The notes under the pieces: model-generated
The model's database searches: none
Seen by the model: only the letters and a program-made list of their open reading frames with translations
What the model was told of the DNA's origin: nothing
Assembly: GCA_002270565.1 (NCBI GenBank)
Contig: NQMI01000025.1
Location: 1-64,000, forward strand
DNA from: Stenocarpella maydis
Taxonomy: Eukaryota; Ascomycota; Sordariomycetes; Diaporthales; Diaporthaceae
Length of the DNA stretch: 64,000 bases
Direction of reading: 5' to 3'
Shown: piece after piece, positions 11,182 through 21,624 of the stretch
Numbering within the stretch: the stretch's first letter is position 1
How the letters are laid out: the number at the start of each line of letters is the position of its first letter
Translations under genes and position numbers: made by a program

Positions 11182-12815
11182 TTAGGCCCGCCGCCTCGCC
11201 GCCTCCTCACCGCCGTCCCCCCCGGGCGGGCCATCGCTACCCGTGCTGGCCATGGAACGGCCTTTGTCCCCGATGCCGGCCTCCTCGTCGACGGGCCCGG
11301 CCTCCTCGCTGAGGTCCTCCCAGTCCATGGCGTAGCTGAAGCTGCCGACGCCGGCCCAGAACGCCTTGTCGCTGCAGCGGGGGCCCCACGCCCAGCCCGC
11401 GCCCTGGGAGACGGGGAGGTGGTACCAGCGGAAGGCGAAGAAGGCGCAGATGAGCCCGATGAGGAAGCCGAAGAGGATGTCGAAGCCGTGGTGCCGGAAG
11501 TCGTACCATCGCGAGCTGGCGATGAAGATGGCCGCGAAGAGGGGCGCCGCGGCGAAGATGAGCAGGTACAGCGGCGGGGCGGCCGCCTGCTGACGCACCG
11601 ACGCCAAGCGCCTGCTGTGCCTGGCGAAGAGCTCCGACGTCTCCCGGTCGTGCGCGGTCGCGTGAATGTCCTCGCGCTCGATGGAGGCCTGCAGGCGCCG
11701 GGCCGCCGGGTGGCGGGACGGGAAGGCGGAGAAGGCGGCGGCCGGGTTGCCCTGGCCGGCGGGGGTGGGCGCGAGGAAGGGGAAGGTGATGGCGAACTTG
11801 CTGGCGATGAACAGGCTGAGGTAGACGAGCCCCGCGGCGGAGGAGCTCGAGTGGCCCGAGGGGTAGGAGCGGAACCCGTCGTCCAGCAACTCCTGCGCGT
11901 CGGCCCTGCCGGCCATGCCGCGGCAGATGTTGGCCGAGACGAGCCGCTGGAAGCCGTCGGCGACGTTCAAGCCGCCCACGACGAACTTGGTGTAGTTCTC
12001 CACGTCCGGGTTGCAGCGCGACAGCAGGTCCGGGCGCGGCTTGCCAAAGAGGTTCTTCATGCCGTTGGTGATGAACCAGGCCGACGCCAGGGACAGGGCG
12101 AGCCCCAGCCAGCCGACGTGGAGCTCCCACAGCTTGCGCTTCCAGATCAGAGGCTTGGGCGTGCCCTTTGGTACTGTGTTTCCGGGCACAAAGATCAGGG
12201 AGACAATCAGGATGACGAATATGGGGATGACAGCCATGCAGGTGACGAGCAGCCACGGTGGGACGGCCTCGTGCTCGGTGAAGGGGAATCTGTAGAGATA
12301 ATTAGCATCTTCTTGACCTGGGAGTAGAGGGTAGGTTGGTGGCCAGCCACCAGGCTGCCAGCAGCCTTCCTGTGACAGCCTGCAGTCTGGGCTGGATCTA
12401 GAGCTGTAGCTTACGAGATATTTGGGTCTTCGAGGGAGAAAGGCCGCTTGTTGGGCGTGTGATGTCCCATGTAGTACGCGACACCCAGGGCGACGAGTAT
12501 GATGATCCAGTCGAAGGCATATGAGGCCACAACAAGGATGGCCGACTTGGTAGACCGGTTCCGGGGCCGCAGCTGGGTGGCGATGTGTGTGCGGGCCATG
12601 TTGATATCTGGAGGGTTGTACGAAGAGCCTGGATATGAGGTGTCGACCTGGTGGCGCGCGCCAGAATCGTGGTACGGGTTGTATTGACGGTCGCGGTCGC
12701 GATCGTCGTGGTCATCCGGGTCGTGGTCTAGGGCATCATCCACTCGAGAGTACTGGCGACGGCTTTGTATTGCGATGAGGGGAACCGAGCCGTTGATGGG
12801 CTCACCGCTTGACAT
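11182..12815 (-). CDS. PAP2-family lipid phosphate phosphatase (DPP1/LPP-like)
   Basis: Membrane phosphatase expected to remove phosphate from phosphatidate or diacylglycerol pyrophosphate. Model: exons 12815-12415 and 12289-11182, intron 125 bp (GTAAGC...CTACAG), 502 aa. All three PAP2 motifs are present: KNLFGKPRPD near residue 212 (KX6RP), PSGH at about 277-280, and SRWYDFRHHGFD near 392 (SRX5HX3D, catalytic His). Several hydrophobic spans surround them, with the first TM at about residues 100-120. The first 95 residues are a polar Asp/Arg-rich cytoplasmic extension. An insert of about 90 residues between motifs 2 and 3 (after the FPFLAP segment) and the acidic C-tail are longer than in yeast Dpp1. 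GC-rich codon use creates a 408-aa mirror frame on the other strand that is not a gene. Confidence 0.92.
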
Positions 12816-14203
12816 TGTTTTGGGTGGGAAGGGGACTAGAAGGCCAAAGGGATGGAGCTACAGTTGTGCTGGTGGCAAACGGGGCCGCATGCGTTTGAAG
12901 AGGACTAGCCGCCAGCCGAGCGGGCGCAGCACTCCCCAGCAACTCCACGTGCTGGATCGAGTGTCAATACCCGCTGATGCGAGACGAGAAGGCCTCGTAC
13001 AGTGGTCCCGAGTCAGCTCCTCGCCAGCCGCAGGGATCCTTGGCCAATTACTCCGGGGAGAATGGGAGGTTGAATTGGGTCGATGAACAAGATAAAGGGA
13101 GGACCGGGCGGCAGAGTGGAAACCGTTGTGCGTGGACGCGGCGATGCTCTCTGATGATGCGTGACGATGTCGTATGTGGCTGCTTGGCTGGGGATGGGGA
13201 TTCGTCAGCCCTCCGACTGCCGTGGAGGGTGTGTGGGAATCGCAGTAGAGGATCCGGAGGAGGGAATGGATCGCGTGCTTTCAACTCCCCAAGATTTATA
13301 GCGGCTTGGACCCAAGGAAAGGGAGCGCGCGTTCGGAGTTTCTGGGGGTTTGGTCGGAGGAGCTGCAGTCCTAAAATGGTACAGGCCCTGCTCAGACCAA
13401 AACAGAGGCCAGGCAGAGAGGCTCAGAGGCACGGTACTTCGCAGCGAAATGATTAGCCCTGAGGGTAAAAGGAGGCACAGCCACTGGCCGCGGCATGCTG
13501 GGCGAGACGACGATCCTCTGGGCATTGCTGTGAGGGCTGGACGCTGGCAGTGATCGACCCTGACAGCAGACAGCAGACAGCAGACCTGAGTGACAAGGCC
13601 GCATCACCCAGATGGCTTGGCCTGGGCGCAGCCAACTGGCAGCCCGCGGTAACACGGTTTGATTGCGATGAGGTGGACCAAGAAAGGCTCTTGGGGCCCG
13701 CGACCTTGGCACTCGGCCACGATCCACTATTGCCTGGTTGGCCATCGAATGGGAACAGCCATTATGCTGCTGCATGTATCAGAACCACCGTGGCAGCCCA
13801 AATAGCATCAAATGCCATTCCGAGGGGGCCGCGTTGTGGTTGCAACGCAGGGCTCAGCCCCGTTGGCAGCGCGCAACCCGCCCTCGGGACAACAAATACG
13901 CTGTCCGGTGGGAGCCGGGGCCGGGCCACTGGCCGTGTCCAGCCCAATTGCAGAAGAGCTGTCGTACCCCAGATTCAAAGCAATACTTATTTATTACACT
14001 ACACACACTACTGTCTCCACGGGGCTGGTGGGACGCCGTCCAGTCAGCGCCTCCGTGTCGGATCCAATTGCGGTATCCACACTGTCACCTCGGCATCGCG
14101 GGGCCTTGATCGACCCTCGGTATCAAACCCTAATTTTCTCGAGCCCTGCGCGCAACCCAATACCACAGCAGCATCCTGATAGAAATCAAGCATCTCGCCG
14201 GCA
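12816..14203. promoter_or_regulatory. Divergent intergenic/promoter region
   Basis: It separates the PAP2 gene (leftward) from the cupin gene (rightward) and must carry both promoters. It is GC-normal with no repeats of note apart from a CAGCAGACAG direct repeat near 13564-13584. Overlapping open frames of 60-209 aa in several registers show no family resemblance. Confidence 0.5.
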
Positions 14204-14851
14204 ATGGCCGCGGTCAAGACATACCACCTGCCCCCGACCTCCAAGATCCCCAACTCCCCCTTCCCCCTGCTGCACTACCCGCGCTTCTTCTCCTCGCCGG
14301 CATCGCGCGCCCCGCCAGCCGTGCATGACGCCTTCGCCGCCAACGGCTGGCAGGTCCAGTGGGTCTTCAGGTACGGCCCGACCCAGCAGTCGCACTACCA
14401 CTCGGCCGCGCACGAGTGCATGGCCGTCCTGAGCGGCGAGGCAACCATCCGCTTCGGCGTCGCTGACGACGAGGCATACCCCGGCGACGGCGGCAGTGGC
14501 AGTGCCGGGATAGAAGTCCGCGCGCGCCCCGGCGACGTCTTCGTCCTCCCCGCCGGCCTGGCCCACAAGACCTTCCACCCGGACCCCTGCGACAGCACCT
14601 TCAAGCTCCTGACCCCCGGGGATGGGCACCACGTCTCAGGGGCTGGTGGCGCGGACGCGCGGGCCTGCCTCGAGGGTCTCGAGCTGTCTGGGTTCACCAT
14701 GATTGGCGCGTACCCCGCCGGTGCGAAGTGGGACTTCGCCGTCGGAGGCGAGCATGAGGGCCGCTACGACGAGGTGTGGTCGGTGCCGAGGCCCGAAAGG
14801 GATCCTGTCCTGGGGACGGCCCCGGCTGGTTTGAGGGGGCTTTGGGCCTGA
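14204..14851 (+). CDS. Cupin-domain protein (YjlB/RmlC-like)
   Basis: Intronless 215-aa protein with one cupin barrel and no signal peptide, so probably cytosolic. Motif 1 is at residues 61-80 (HYHSAAHE: His64, His66, Glu71), which supplies metal ligands. Motif 2 is at 110-122 (GDVFVLPAGLAH, ending in His121). The opening PPTSKIPNSPFPLLHYPR matches the N-terminal part of a bacterial/fungal cupin family like B. subtilis YjlB. The reaction is unknown. The insert AYPGDGGSGSAG at residues 91-102 is a low-complexity loop. The start follows a reasonable Kozak context (GGCAATGGCC). The protein is unlike the second cupin gene at 25.7-26.5 kb beyond the fold. Confidence 0.85.
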   Translation: MAAVKTYHLPPTSKIPNSPFPLLHYPRFFSSPASRAPPAVHDAFAANGWQVQWVFRYGPTQQSHYHSAAHECMAVLSGEATIRFGVADDEAYPGDGGSGSAGIEVRARPGDVFVLPAGLAHKTFHPDPCDSTFKLLTPGDGHHVSGAGGADARACLEGLELSGFTMIGAYPAGAKWDFAVGGEHEGRYDEVWSVPRPERDPVLGTAPAGLRGLWA

Positions 14852-15152
14852 TTGATATCTGGTGCGGAAATTCCGTTTCGGATCTCTGGTTAGTTTGATC
14901 TTTGATGCGAGCTGGCGCTGTCTGCCGTCTCTGGTAGGTCATTGGTGCCAAGAGTAGGCCAGGTCCCATTGCGGGACGAGAGCAGATGGCTCGAGGCACC
15001 ATTGCAGAAGCCTCCAACCACGCCTCCTGGGCTGGTATTCCCTCACGAGGTCCGCGCAAAGAGGCCGCCCGCGTGCGCGTGACGTTGCACAAATAGTCTT
15101 ACATATATATCTGAATATGTACAGACGATACAGACAAGACTCCTGGCCACAC
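14852..15152. other. Short convergent intergenic region
   Basis: Shared 3' region of the cupin and uL2m genes. I see no repeat or gene in it. Confidence 0.5.
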
Positions 15153-16347
15153 TCAAGAGCCACCCTTCCTGTCTCTCCTCTTGCCCATGTTTCGTACGCG
15201 AGGCGTAACGATGAACCTATTGATGTTGTGCTTTCTGCGCGTCTTGTAGCCGCCCTTGGCCGGGGTGCCCCAAGGACTGACCGGGTGCCGGTTTCCCTTT
15301 GACTTTCCACGACCACCACCGTGCGGGTGATCGACTGGCAGAGGGAGTCAGTATGCGGGCCGCCAACGCTTCGAGATTGAGACTAGGAAACGGTAGCTTA
15401 CCAGAATTCATGGCCGTTCCTCTCACCGTTGGCCTGATACCTAGCCACCGGCTTCTTCCAGCCTTTCCAAGCGACGTGTAGTTGTAGTGGACGTTGCTCG
15501 CAACACCGATCGTCGCAATAGCGTCCTTGTCCACCTTGCGGACCTCACCACTCTGCAGCCTCACGTTGACGTGCTTTCCAACCACCATCTTGGTTCCGTC
15601 ATCCTTCGTCTCCTCTTCCTTAGACGCAATGACACCGTAGGTGCCCGCGCTCCGACAGAACCGGGCCGGGCCGTCTCTCCTCGAACCGATGCAGTAGATC
15701 ATGGTGCCCACAGGAATCATGTGCATGGGCAGACAGTTCCCGCGGTGCGCTGTCTTGGAGGCCAAGATACCGGGATCGATAATACCACCCATGCTGTCGA
15801 GCAGGTCCTTGGGAATTCCAGCCCGGTAGCTGTGAACGACGTCACCGGCCCTCATACCGTCAGCTGCGATGATGTAGCTCTTCTTGCCATCGGCCTTGCT
15901 CGAGATCAGGGCAATGTGCGCGGTACGGTTGGGGTCGTACTCGATGCGCTCCACAAGGTGCGCGCCGGGAGCCCATCTGTCGAAGTCGACCGTACGGATA
16001 CGCCTCTTGTGGCCACCGCCGCGGTGCCGTACCGTAACCCTACCCGTATTATTTCTACCACCTCTCGACTGGCCTTTCTTGGGGAAGGTCAGCGGCCGGT
16101 AAGGCCGCCCCTTCCACAGGTGGTCGTTGATAGGCCGCTTGAGATGCCGCACGCCCGGGGTTCGTGGCTTGTAGGTTCGCAGGATGACAGTCTGTTCCTC
16201 GTCCATTTTCAGCGATGGTGGGATGGACTCCTCGGCCCGCAGCAGAGCCGCGGATGGTGCCTTGCTGGCATATGCTCGTGCGAAGTTGGACGAGGTAAGC
16301 AGTGACCTGATGGACGAGGCCAGCGGCCTGAACCGTGGCTGGAGCAT
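15153..16347 (-). CDS. RML2: Mitochondrial large ribosomal subunit protein uL2m
   Basis: Structural protein of the mitochondrial 54S subunit near the peptidyl-transferase centre. Model: exons 16347-15402 and 15334-15153, 375 aa. The 67-bp intron (GTAAGC...TGCCAG) interrupts the most conserved block. Splicing restores [20 protein letters not shown], containing the universal L2 NxxDHPHGGG motif with its functional His; without splicing the motif is lost. The first about 40 residues are Arg/Ser-rich and lack acidic residues until position 40, as a mitochondrial presequence would. [16 protein letters not shown] near 110-125 and the C-terminal [13 protein letters not shown] are also typical. A long opposite-strand frame (15487-16305) is a shadow. 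Confidence 0.95.
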
Positions 16348-18458
16348 CTTTTGTGGCGTGCGCGGTTCAGGACGCTCCGGGTTGAGCTCCTGGGCGTCTT
16401 GTGATGTGGTGGGTTCAATTTGAACCAGGCACCCATCAATGCAGGCAGAGGCCTGTGCCTAGGGAACGAGTATTTTGGTGGAGCGAGGGCGCGATCGACT
16501 CGGCTCGGCTCAGTTCACCTGGGCTTATCGTCGGGCAGCCGAATTGATCGGCCTCCATGTGGCTTGGTGGTGGTGGTGGTGGTGGTGTCAAGCTCGAAAA
16601 TTCGAAGTTCGCCGATGCCGACGCCGTTGCAGGGGTCCGGTGATGACTAAGCGTCCGGCTTCCATATACACATACTCCTTGTTCCGTTTGGAGTTCCGTC
16701 AATGGGACGCATTGCACAGATATGCAACAATCAGTTGCGTTCCATATGACCCGAGCATCGTATACATTCGTGCCTGGTCGTTTGGCACTCGCCCGATCAT
16801 ATCTCATTGTTATATTGGCGGATTGTGCTTCGTCCTCGTCACACAGTCCCGGGTATCGATCCCACCTTCGACCTGCCACTATATCACGGAGGTGGCCTGG
16901 ATATCTGACATCATGTTATCTGAGTGCATGCAAATGCAAACCAATGCGTGAGGGATTTATGAGTCAAGGACAAAGAACATAGCTCCTGGTGCAAGCTGAT
17001 GCAGTGGGAGCTTACCATCAAGCTTGGGGGTTGAGCAGCAACGGTGGCGTGGGCCAATAACGGCGCGGCTCAATGACGGTTGCCGTGGTTGCAGCTGGGA
17101 ACGGACCATCCAAATATAAACAAAAGTCCATGTTCCGTCGCGTCAACTCCAGGCACGACCCCACAGTCTGAGCTACCCATACACTAATAGCCCAGTCGGC
17201 TTCAGCCTTTGGCAATTAATCCCAAGGTTGTCCTCCCGACTTGGACTTTTCCCCTTCCACATTCTCTCCTTGTAACCTCAATTCCTCGTTAACAAGATAC
17301 AATTTACCGCCAGCGGCCTGGTCTTGAGAAACAAACAAGTGGTGGGAGGCACTTTGACTTCTGGTAAGTGGCTATCAGTCTCTTGCGTCTTTCTGCGCTG
17401 CCCTCCCGCCGCGCAATTTCACTGTCATAGCTGGACGGGCTCCAGAGTCCAGAGGGCAGGCTGGACGCGTGCCTCAGTAAGGTGCAGCTGGTCGTCAGAG
17501 CTCAGTTTTGGGTGGACCAGCACCGGCCCCTTCCAGTCGCGGTCTGCTGCCGCAGTGCAGGGGTCCACGCTCACGTCCGCCTCACGCACACGCCCACGCC
17601 CACGCCCACGCTCCGTTTGCAAACACGCTCTTTCCCACACCTAACACCGTGCAAGTGTACGGAGGTGCCAGTTCTGCAGTTGCAGTTGCGCACACTCGCA
17701 CTTGACCTGCACCAGCAACCAGTACCAGCACCAGCATCAGGGGGATCCACTCCCACTCCCTCTGCTACCCGTCAACCTCAAAAAACAAGGTCTGTCCGCT
17801 CGGCCTCTGCACATAAACACACCTACCTCTACATCCAGGTCTGCCCGTCTGCCACCACATCCCATCCCCCACCCCCATCATCCTCTCCGCCAGTCTTGAT
17901 CTTCCTAGGAGCAGGTCATTCCTTAGCCATTCCACCTCTGCAGTTCTGGACAAAGACGGCAACAGCAGCAGCAGCATCATCTCAGACAGCAGACAGCCAG
18001 GAACCACACATCCCACAGCTCTGCAAACCCACAGTCTTCCGCCTTTCCACACAACCACGCGCTCTTCTGTCCTCGGGCATCCATCCATACCCATCGAGAC
18101 CCATCTCATCCGGCTGGCCGCTCTGTTGATTGACATTGATCCACGCGTCTAGAGACACTTAACATCTCTGCATCTTGTTGCCGAGTATTCAATGTCAGTC
18201 CTCATTGCACCTATACCCATTGCAGAATCTTTCACCAGACGCGACGGGCTGTCGGCTGTGCTCCACAACATCCATGTGCACCTCCTCCCCCATCCACCTC
18301 CGTCTCCCCGAGCTGTCCGCCGTCACATCCTACACTACACGCATCAGCTCGTCCTCGGACCTCCTGTTGCAGTGCATGACTCGGGGCCTTTGTTTACTGA
18401 CTGTGTCTTGCAGCAACCCCTTAGCGTTTGGGTATCTTAATACACGTCAATCGACAAC
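16348..18458. promoter_or_regulatory. Long divergent promoter / 5' leader region before cyclin B
   Basis: 2.1 kb between uL2m (leftward) and cyclin B (rightward). The last about 1.2 kb on the plus strand is pyrimidine- and CA-rich, like a long fungal 5' leader, with many short upstream frames. GTAAGTGG at about 17364 and CTTGCAG at about 18410-18416 could bound a leader intron, but this is inference. A (GGT)7 run lies at 16563-16585 and a CACGCC repeat at about 17586-17610. Confidence 0.5.
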
Positions 18459-20012
18459 ATGCCTCCCGCAGGTGTAAGATACCGTCCACACGCTGGCTTG
18501 ATGACGCGACATCTCGAGCAATCCGTGGCGTCTTGCCCATTCTGACATTGCTCGTAGGGACGTACCACGCGCGCCCGCGTCATCGCCCACGAGAATGATG
18601 AGAACAGTATGACCGGCGGCTCCACCCGCCTCACCCGTGCCAAGGCTGCAGCCCTCCATGTCGACGAGCTGTCCCAGCCTTCCAAGCCTCTGCAGTCCAA
18701 AAAGGCCGCCGCCAACACCAACGTCGCTGGCGCTACCAGAAAGCGAGCCGCCCTTGGTGACGTGTCCAATGTCACCAAGGTCGAGGTTACCGAGGGAAAG
18801 AAGGTCGCCGCCACCAAGACCGGCGTTGTTTCAAAGACCACACAAGCGAACCGAGTCCAAAAGAGCACCCAGGCTGCGACAACACGCGCCCGTGCTCCAC
18901 TTGCATCCAAGGAAGCCAATGCGACAAAGAAGACCACCAAGGCATCAGGCCCCGGCGAGATCGGCTCCAAGAGGAAGGCCCCTCCCGCAGCTGCCCCGGC
19001 CCTGAAGAAGGAGAAGACACCCGTCGAGGAGGGCGAGCCCGTTAGGAAGAAGGTCCACACCGCAGAGAAGGAGAACCGGCGCTCTAAGGAGGTAGCCGAG
19101 GTTGCTGAGCCTGTCGTCAAGCCCTCTACTCCCCAGGGGGGTTTTGTCTACCCTGAAGGCGTCCTCGATCTTGACCAGGAGGACCACGATGATCCTCTGA
19201 TGGTTGCCGAATACGCGCATGAGATCTTTGACTACCTTCTCACACTCGAGCCCAACTCACTCCCCAACCCCGACTACATGGACCACCAGGATGAGCTTGA
19301 GTGGAAGACACGGAGCATCCTGGTTGACTGGCTCATCGAGGTCCACACCCGGTTCCACCTCCTGCCCGAGACCCTGTTCCTGGCAATCAACATCATCGAC
19401 CGCTTTCTCTCCGAAAAGGTTGTTCAACTCGACCGCGTACAGCTGGTGGGCATCACTGCCATGTTCATCGCGTCCAAGTACGAAGAGGTGCTGTCGCCTC
19501 ATGTTGGCAACTTCAAGCACGTTGCTGACAACGGATTCTCCGAGTCCGAGATCCTGTCTGCCGAGCGATTCATCCTCCAGACCTTGGAGTATGATCTCAG
19601 CTACCCCAACCCAATGAACTTCCTCCGCCGCATCTCCAAGGCCGACAACTACGACATTCAGACCCGGACTGTCGCCAAGTACTTGCTGGAGATCAGCGTC
19701 GTCGACCGCCGTTTCATGGCATACCGCCCATCACATGTCGCTGCCGCCGCTATGTACCTGGCACGAATGATCCTGGACAGGGGCGAATGGGACCCGACGC
19801 TGGCATTCTATGCTGGCTACACCGAGGAGGAGATCGAGCCTGTCCTGCAGCTCATGGTTGACTACCTGGCCCGGCCTGTTGGCCACGAGGCCTTCTTCAA
19901 GAAGTACGCCAGCAAGAAGTTCCTGAAGGCGTCCATCCTGACGCGGCAGTGGGCCAAGAAGCACGCCGCTGCGTTTGACATCCACGACCTGGATATACCC
20001 CTCGATGAGTGA
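18459..20012 (+). CDS. B-type mitotic cyclin
   Basis: Regulatory partner of Cdk1, driving the G2/M transition in the nucleus; ortholog group of A. nidulans nimE and S. pombe cdc13. Model: a 15-nt first exon (18459-18473, MPPAG), an 84-bp intron (GTAAGA...TCGTAG, branch TCTGAC), then 18558-20012; 489 aa. Both exons are needed to extend the N-terminus in frame (GRTTRARVIAHENDENSMTGGS); the ATG at 18609 would lose this. A destruction box RAALGDVSN sits near residue 68. The region to about 190 is Lys/Ala/Thr-rich and disordered. Cyclin box 1 spans about 218-345 (KTRSILVDWLIEVH, FIASKYEE). Cyclin box 2 spans about 347-470 (YPNPMNFLRRISKAD, MYLARMIL). There are no other introns. Confidence 0.95.
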
Positions 20013-20901
20013 GACGCCGTTGTGTGATTGACTGTCATTCAATACAACTAGTCTTCAATCGTGTTATGGCATAGCCTCGAGCCTCTGATTACGATAGCCC
20101 TCAACGCTCAGCATGTGGACAACTACTCAGGTTTACGACAACTGCATGAATCCATAGGCCAAAGACGAAGCTTTATGTCAACATCGCACTCTTCAGCGCC
20201 AATCTGTATTCATTGCGCGCCAAGTGGGGAGGTCATGATTGCACCTTTCTCGGATTTCGCTACTCGGTCATTGCGGCGGCGTACAGGTGTTTATTGGTCT
20301 GCTCAGGGACGCTGGAAGGGGTGTTCAAGGCATGAGAGTACCCAACTGGTGTTGGTTTCTGGTCTTTTTTTTTTTATAGTACGATGTCTGCTCCGCCATG
20401 AACCCTCAAGTTGCTATTGCTGCCCGGCACTACTTGATCCTCAAAAAAGCAGGCACTCTCCCCAATTGCTCTCTTGCTTGGCTCGACATCAAGAGCCATC
20501 TTAATGGTTGAATGATCAGTACGATACGGCAGCATTTTGAGGGGATTTTGGCTCTTTTCCATAGTGGCAGTGGCCAGCGGGAGGGGCGAGGCAGAGATGA
20601 TGCATTGGCACTGTACATACTACCAATGTGGTGTTGGACTACCAGCTTGTGTTTTTACGGTAGACGGGAATCAAAAGGATATCATAGTTATGAAAGTTGA
20701 TGTCCTGCAACGGCTTGCCACGCTCGTGTTCTCGTCATCATGTCAAGTGGCTGATAACGAGACCCGAAGCTGGCATCACAACTCGGCCGTCTCTGACCTT
20801 GATGGTGATCATTGTTTCTGCTGTTGCCCAGCGTTGTCCCCGTTCCCTCGTATCCCTCCCATCCCGCCACCATCGCCAGTCTCGCCTCTCTGGGCCCTCG
20901 G
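20013..20901. other. Intergenic region
   Basis: 3' region of cyclin B and 3' region of the hypothetical gene on the other strand. A T-run lies at 20365-20376. Open frames are short and overlapping. No gene is recognised. Confidence 0.45.
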
Positions 20902-21624
20902 CTACATGGTGTCGTCGTCCGCCCCGTATATGTCATCCTCAGCGTCATCTCCCGCGGGTCCCGTCCCTGGCCGCCCTTGCTCTCCATGTTGCTGCGGCTG
21001 CTCAGGCTCTCCTGTTTTGATGCCAGTGTCCGCCTCTCGCCCATCCACAGCGCCGACGCCGCTCCCGCCCTCCCTAAACCACCGGAGCAGCGCCGTACCC
21101 GTCGGCCTCGGCGGTGTCCCCCGAGCCTGATCCAGCGCCCCCGGGACACCGGACCTGCCCCACTGGCCCTGGTGCTCGTCCAGGCCGCGCTTCCTGGCGA
21201 CCCTCCATGCCTCGGTAGCCTTTTCCATGTCGTTGCGGTCTTTTGCCATGCGGGTGAGGGAGGTCATTGTGGATGGGCCGCGGTTGGTGCCGCCTGTTAT
21301 CCAGTGGGCTAGGCGGGCCTTCTTGGAGAGGGCTGAGGAGGGGTTGCTTGGGTCGTTTGGGCTGTTGGGCATCTTCTTTCTTTGGCAGCGCTTGGCTGTG
21401 GTCGTCTCCGCTTCTAAGTCAGTAGGGGGAGCTTGCCTGTGTCTGTGGTGCTGCGGTGTCCCGGCTCGGAGTATGCGAAATGGCTTGACACGAGGATGGG
21501 TACCACTTTTTTTTTTCCCCTGGTAACATTGCTTGTCGGACCTGATGGTAAGGAGGCCCATCACCAGCAGAAGGCCAGGGATGAAGTTTGAGGCCTTGAA
21601 TGATTTCGTGCGTCCGGATATCAT
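20902..21624 (-). CDS. Hypothetical protein, low-complexity C-terminus
   Basis: Open frame of 240 aa that I do not recognise. The first 28 residues contain a hydrophobic segment (NFIPGLLLVMGLLTI) that could be a membrane anchor. Residues 85-150 are polar and amphipathic (SKKARLAHWITGG, DRNDMEKATEAWRVARKR). The remainder is Gly/Gln-rich with an acidic end (DDAEDDIYGADDD). The A-run around residue 38 and a possible branch point/acceptor near 21415-21420 hint that the middle may be an intron and that the true first exon could differ. A shorter start at 21372 (MPNSPN) is possible. Coding status is uncertain. Confidence 0.4.
   Translation of the reverse strand: MISGRTKSFKASNFIPGLLLVMGLLTIRSDKQCYQGKKKSGTHPRVKPFRILRAGTPQHHRHRQAPPTDLEAETTTAKRCQRKKMPNSPNDPSNPSSALSKKARLAHWITGGTNRGPSTMTSLTRMAKDRNDMEKATEAWRVARKRGLDEHQGQWGRSGVPGALDQARGTPPRPTGTALLRWFREGGSGVGAVDGREADTGIKTGEPEQPQQHGEQGRPGTGPAGDDAEDDIYGADDDTM

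Noticed and set aside
11237..12256. 339-aa minus-strand frame overlapping the PAP2 gene
   Set aside because: Different register of the same strand; Arg/His/Pro-rich shadow without PAP2 motifs.
11101..12327. 408-aa plus-strand open frame
   Set aside because: It is antisense to the PAP2 gene, whose catalytic motifs fix the real strand. GC-rich codon use leaves the mirror frame open, and its Gly/Arg/Val-rich text has no domain.
15487..16305. 272-aa plus-strand frame
   Set aside because: Antisense shadow of the uL2m gene.
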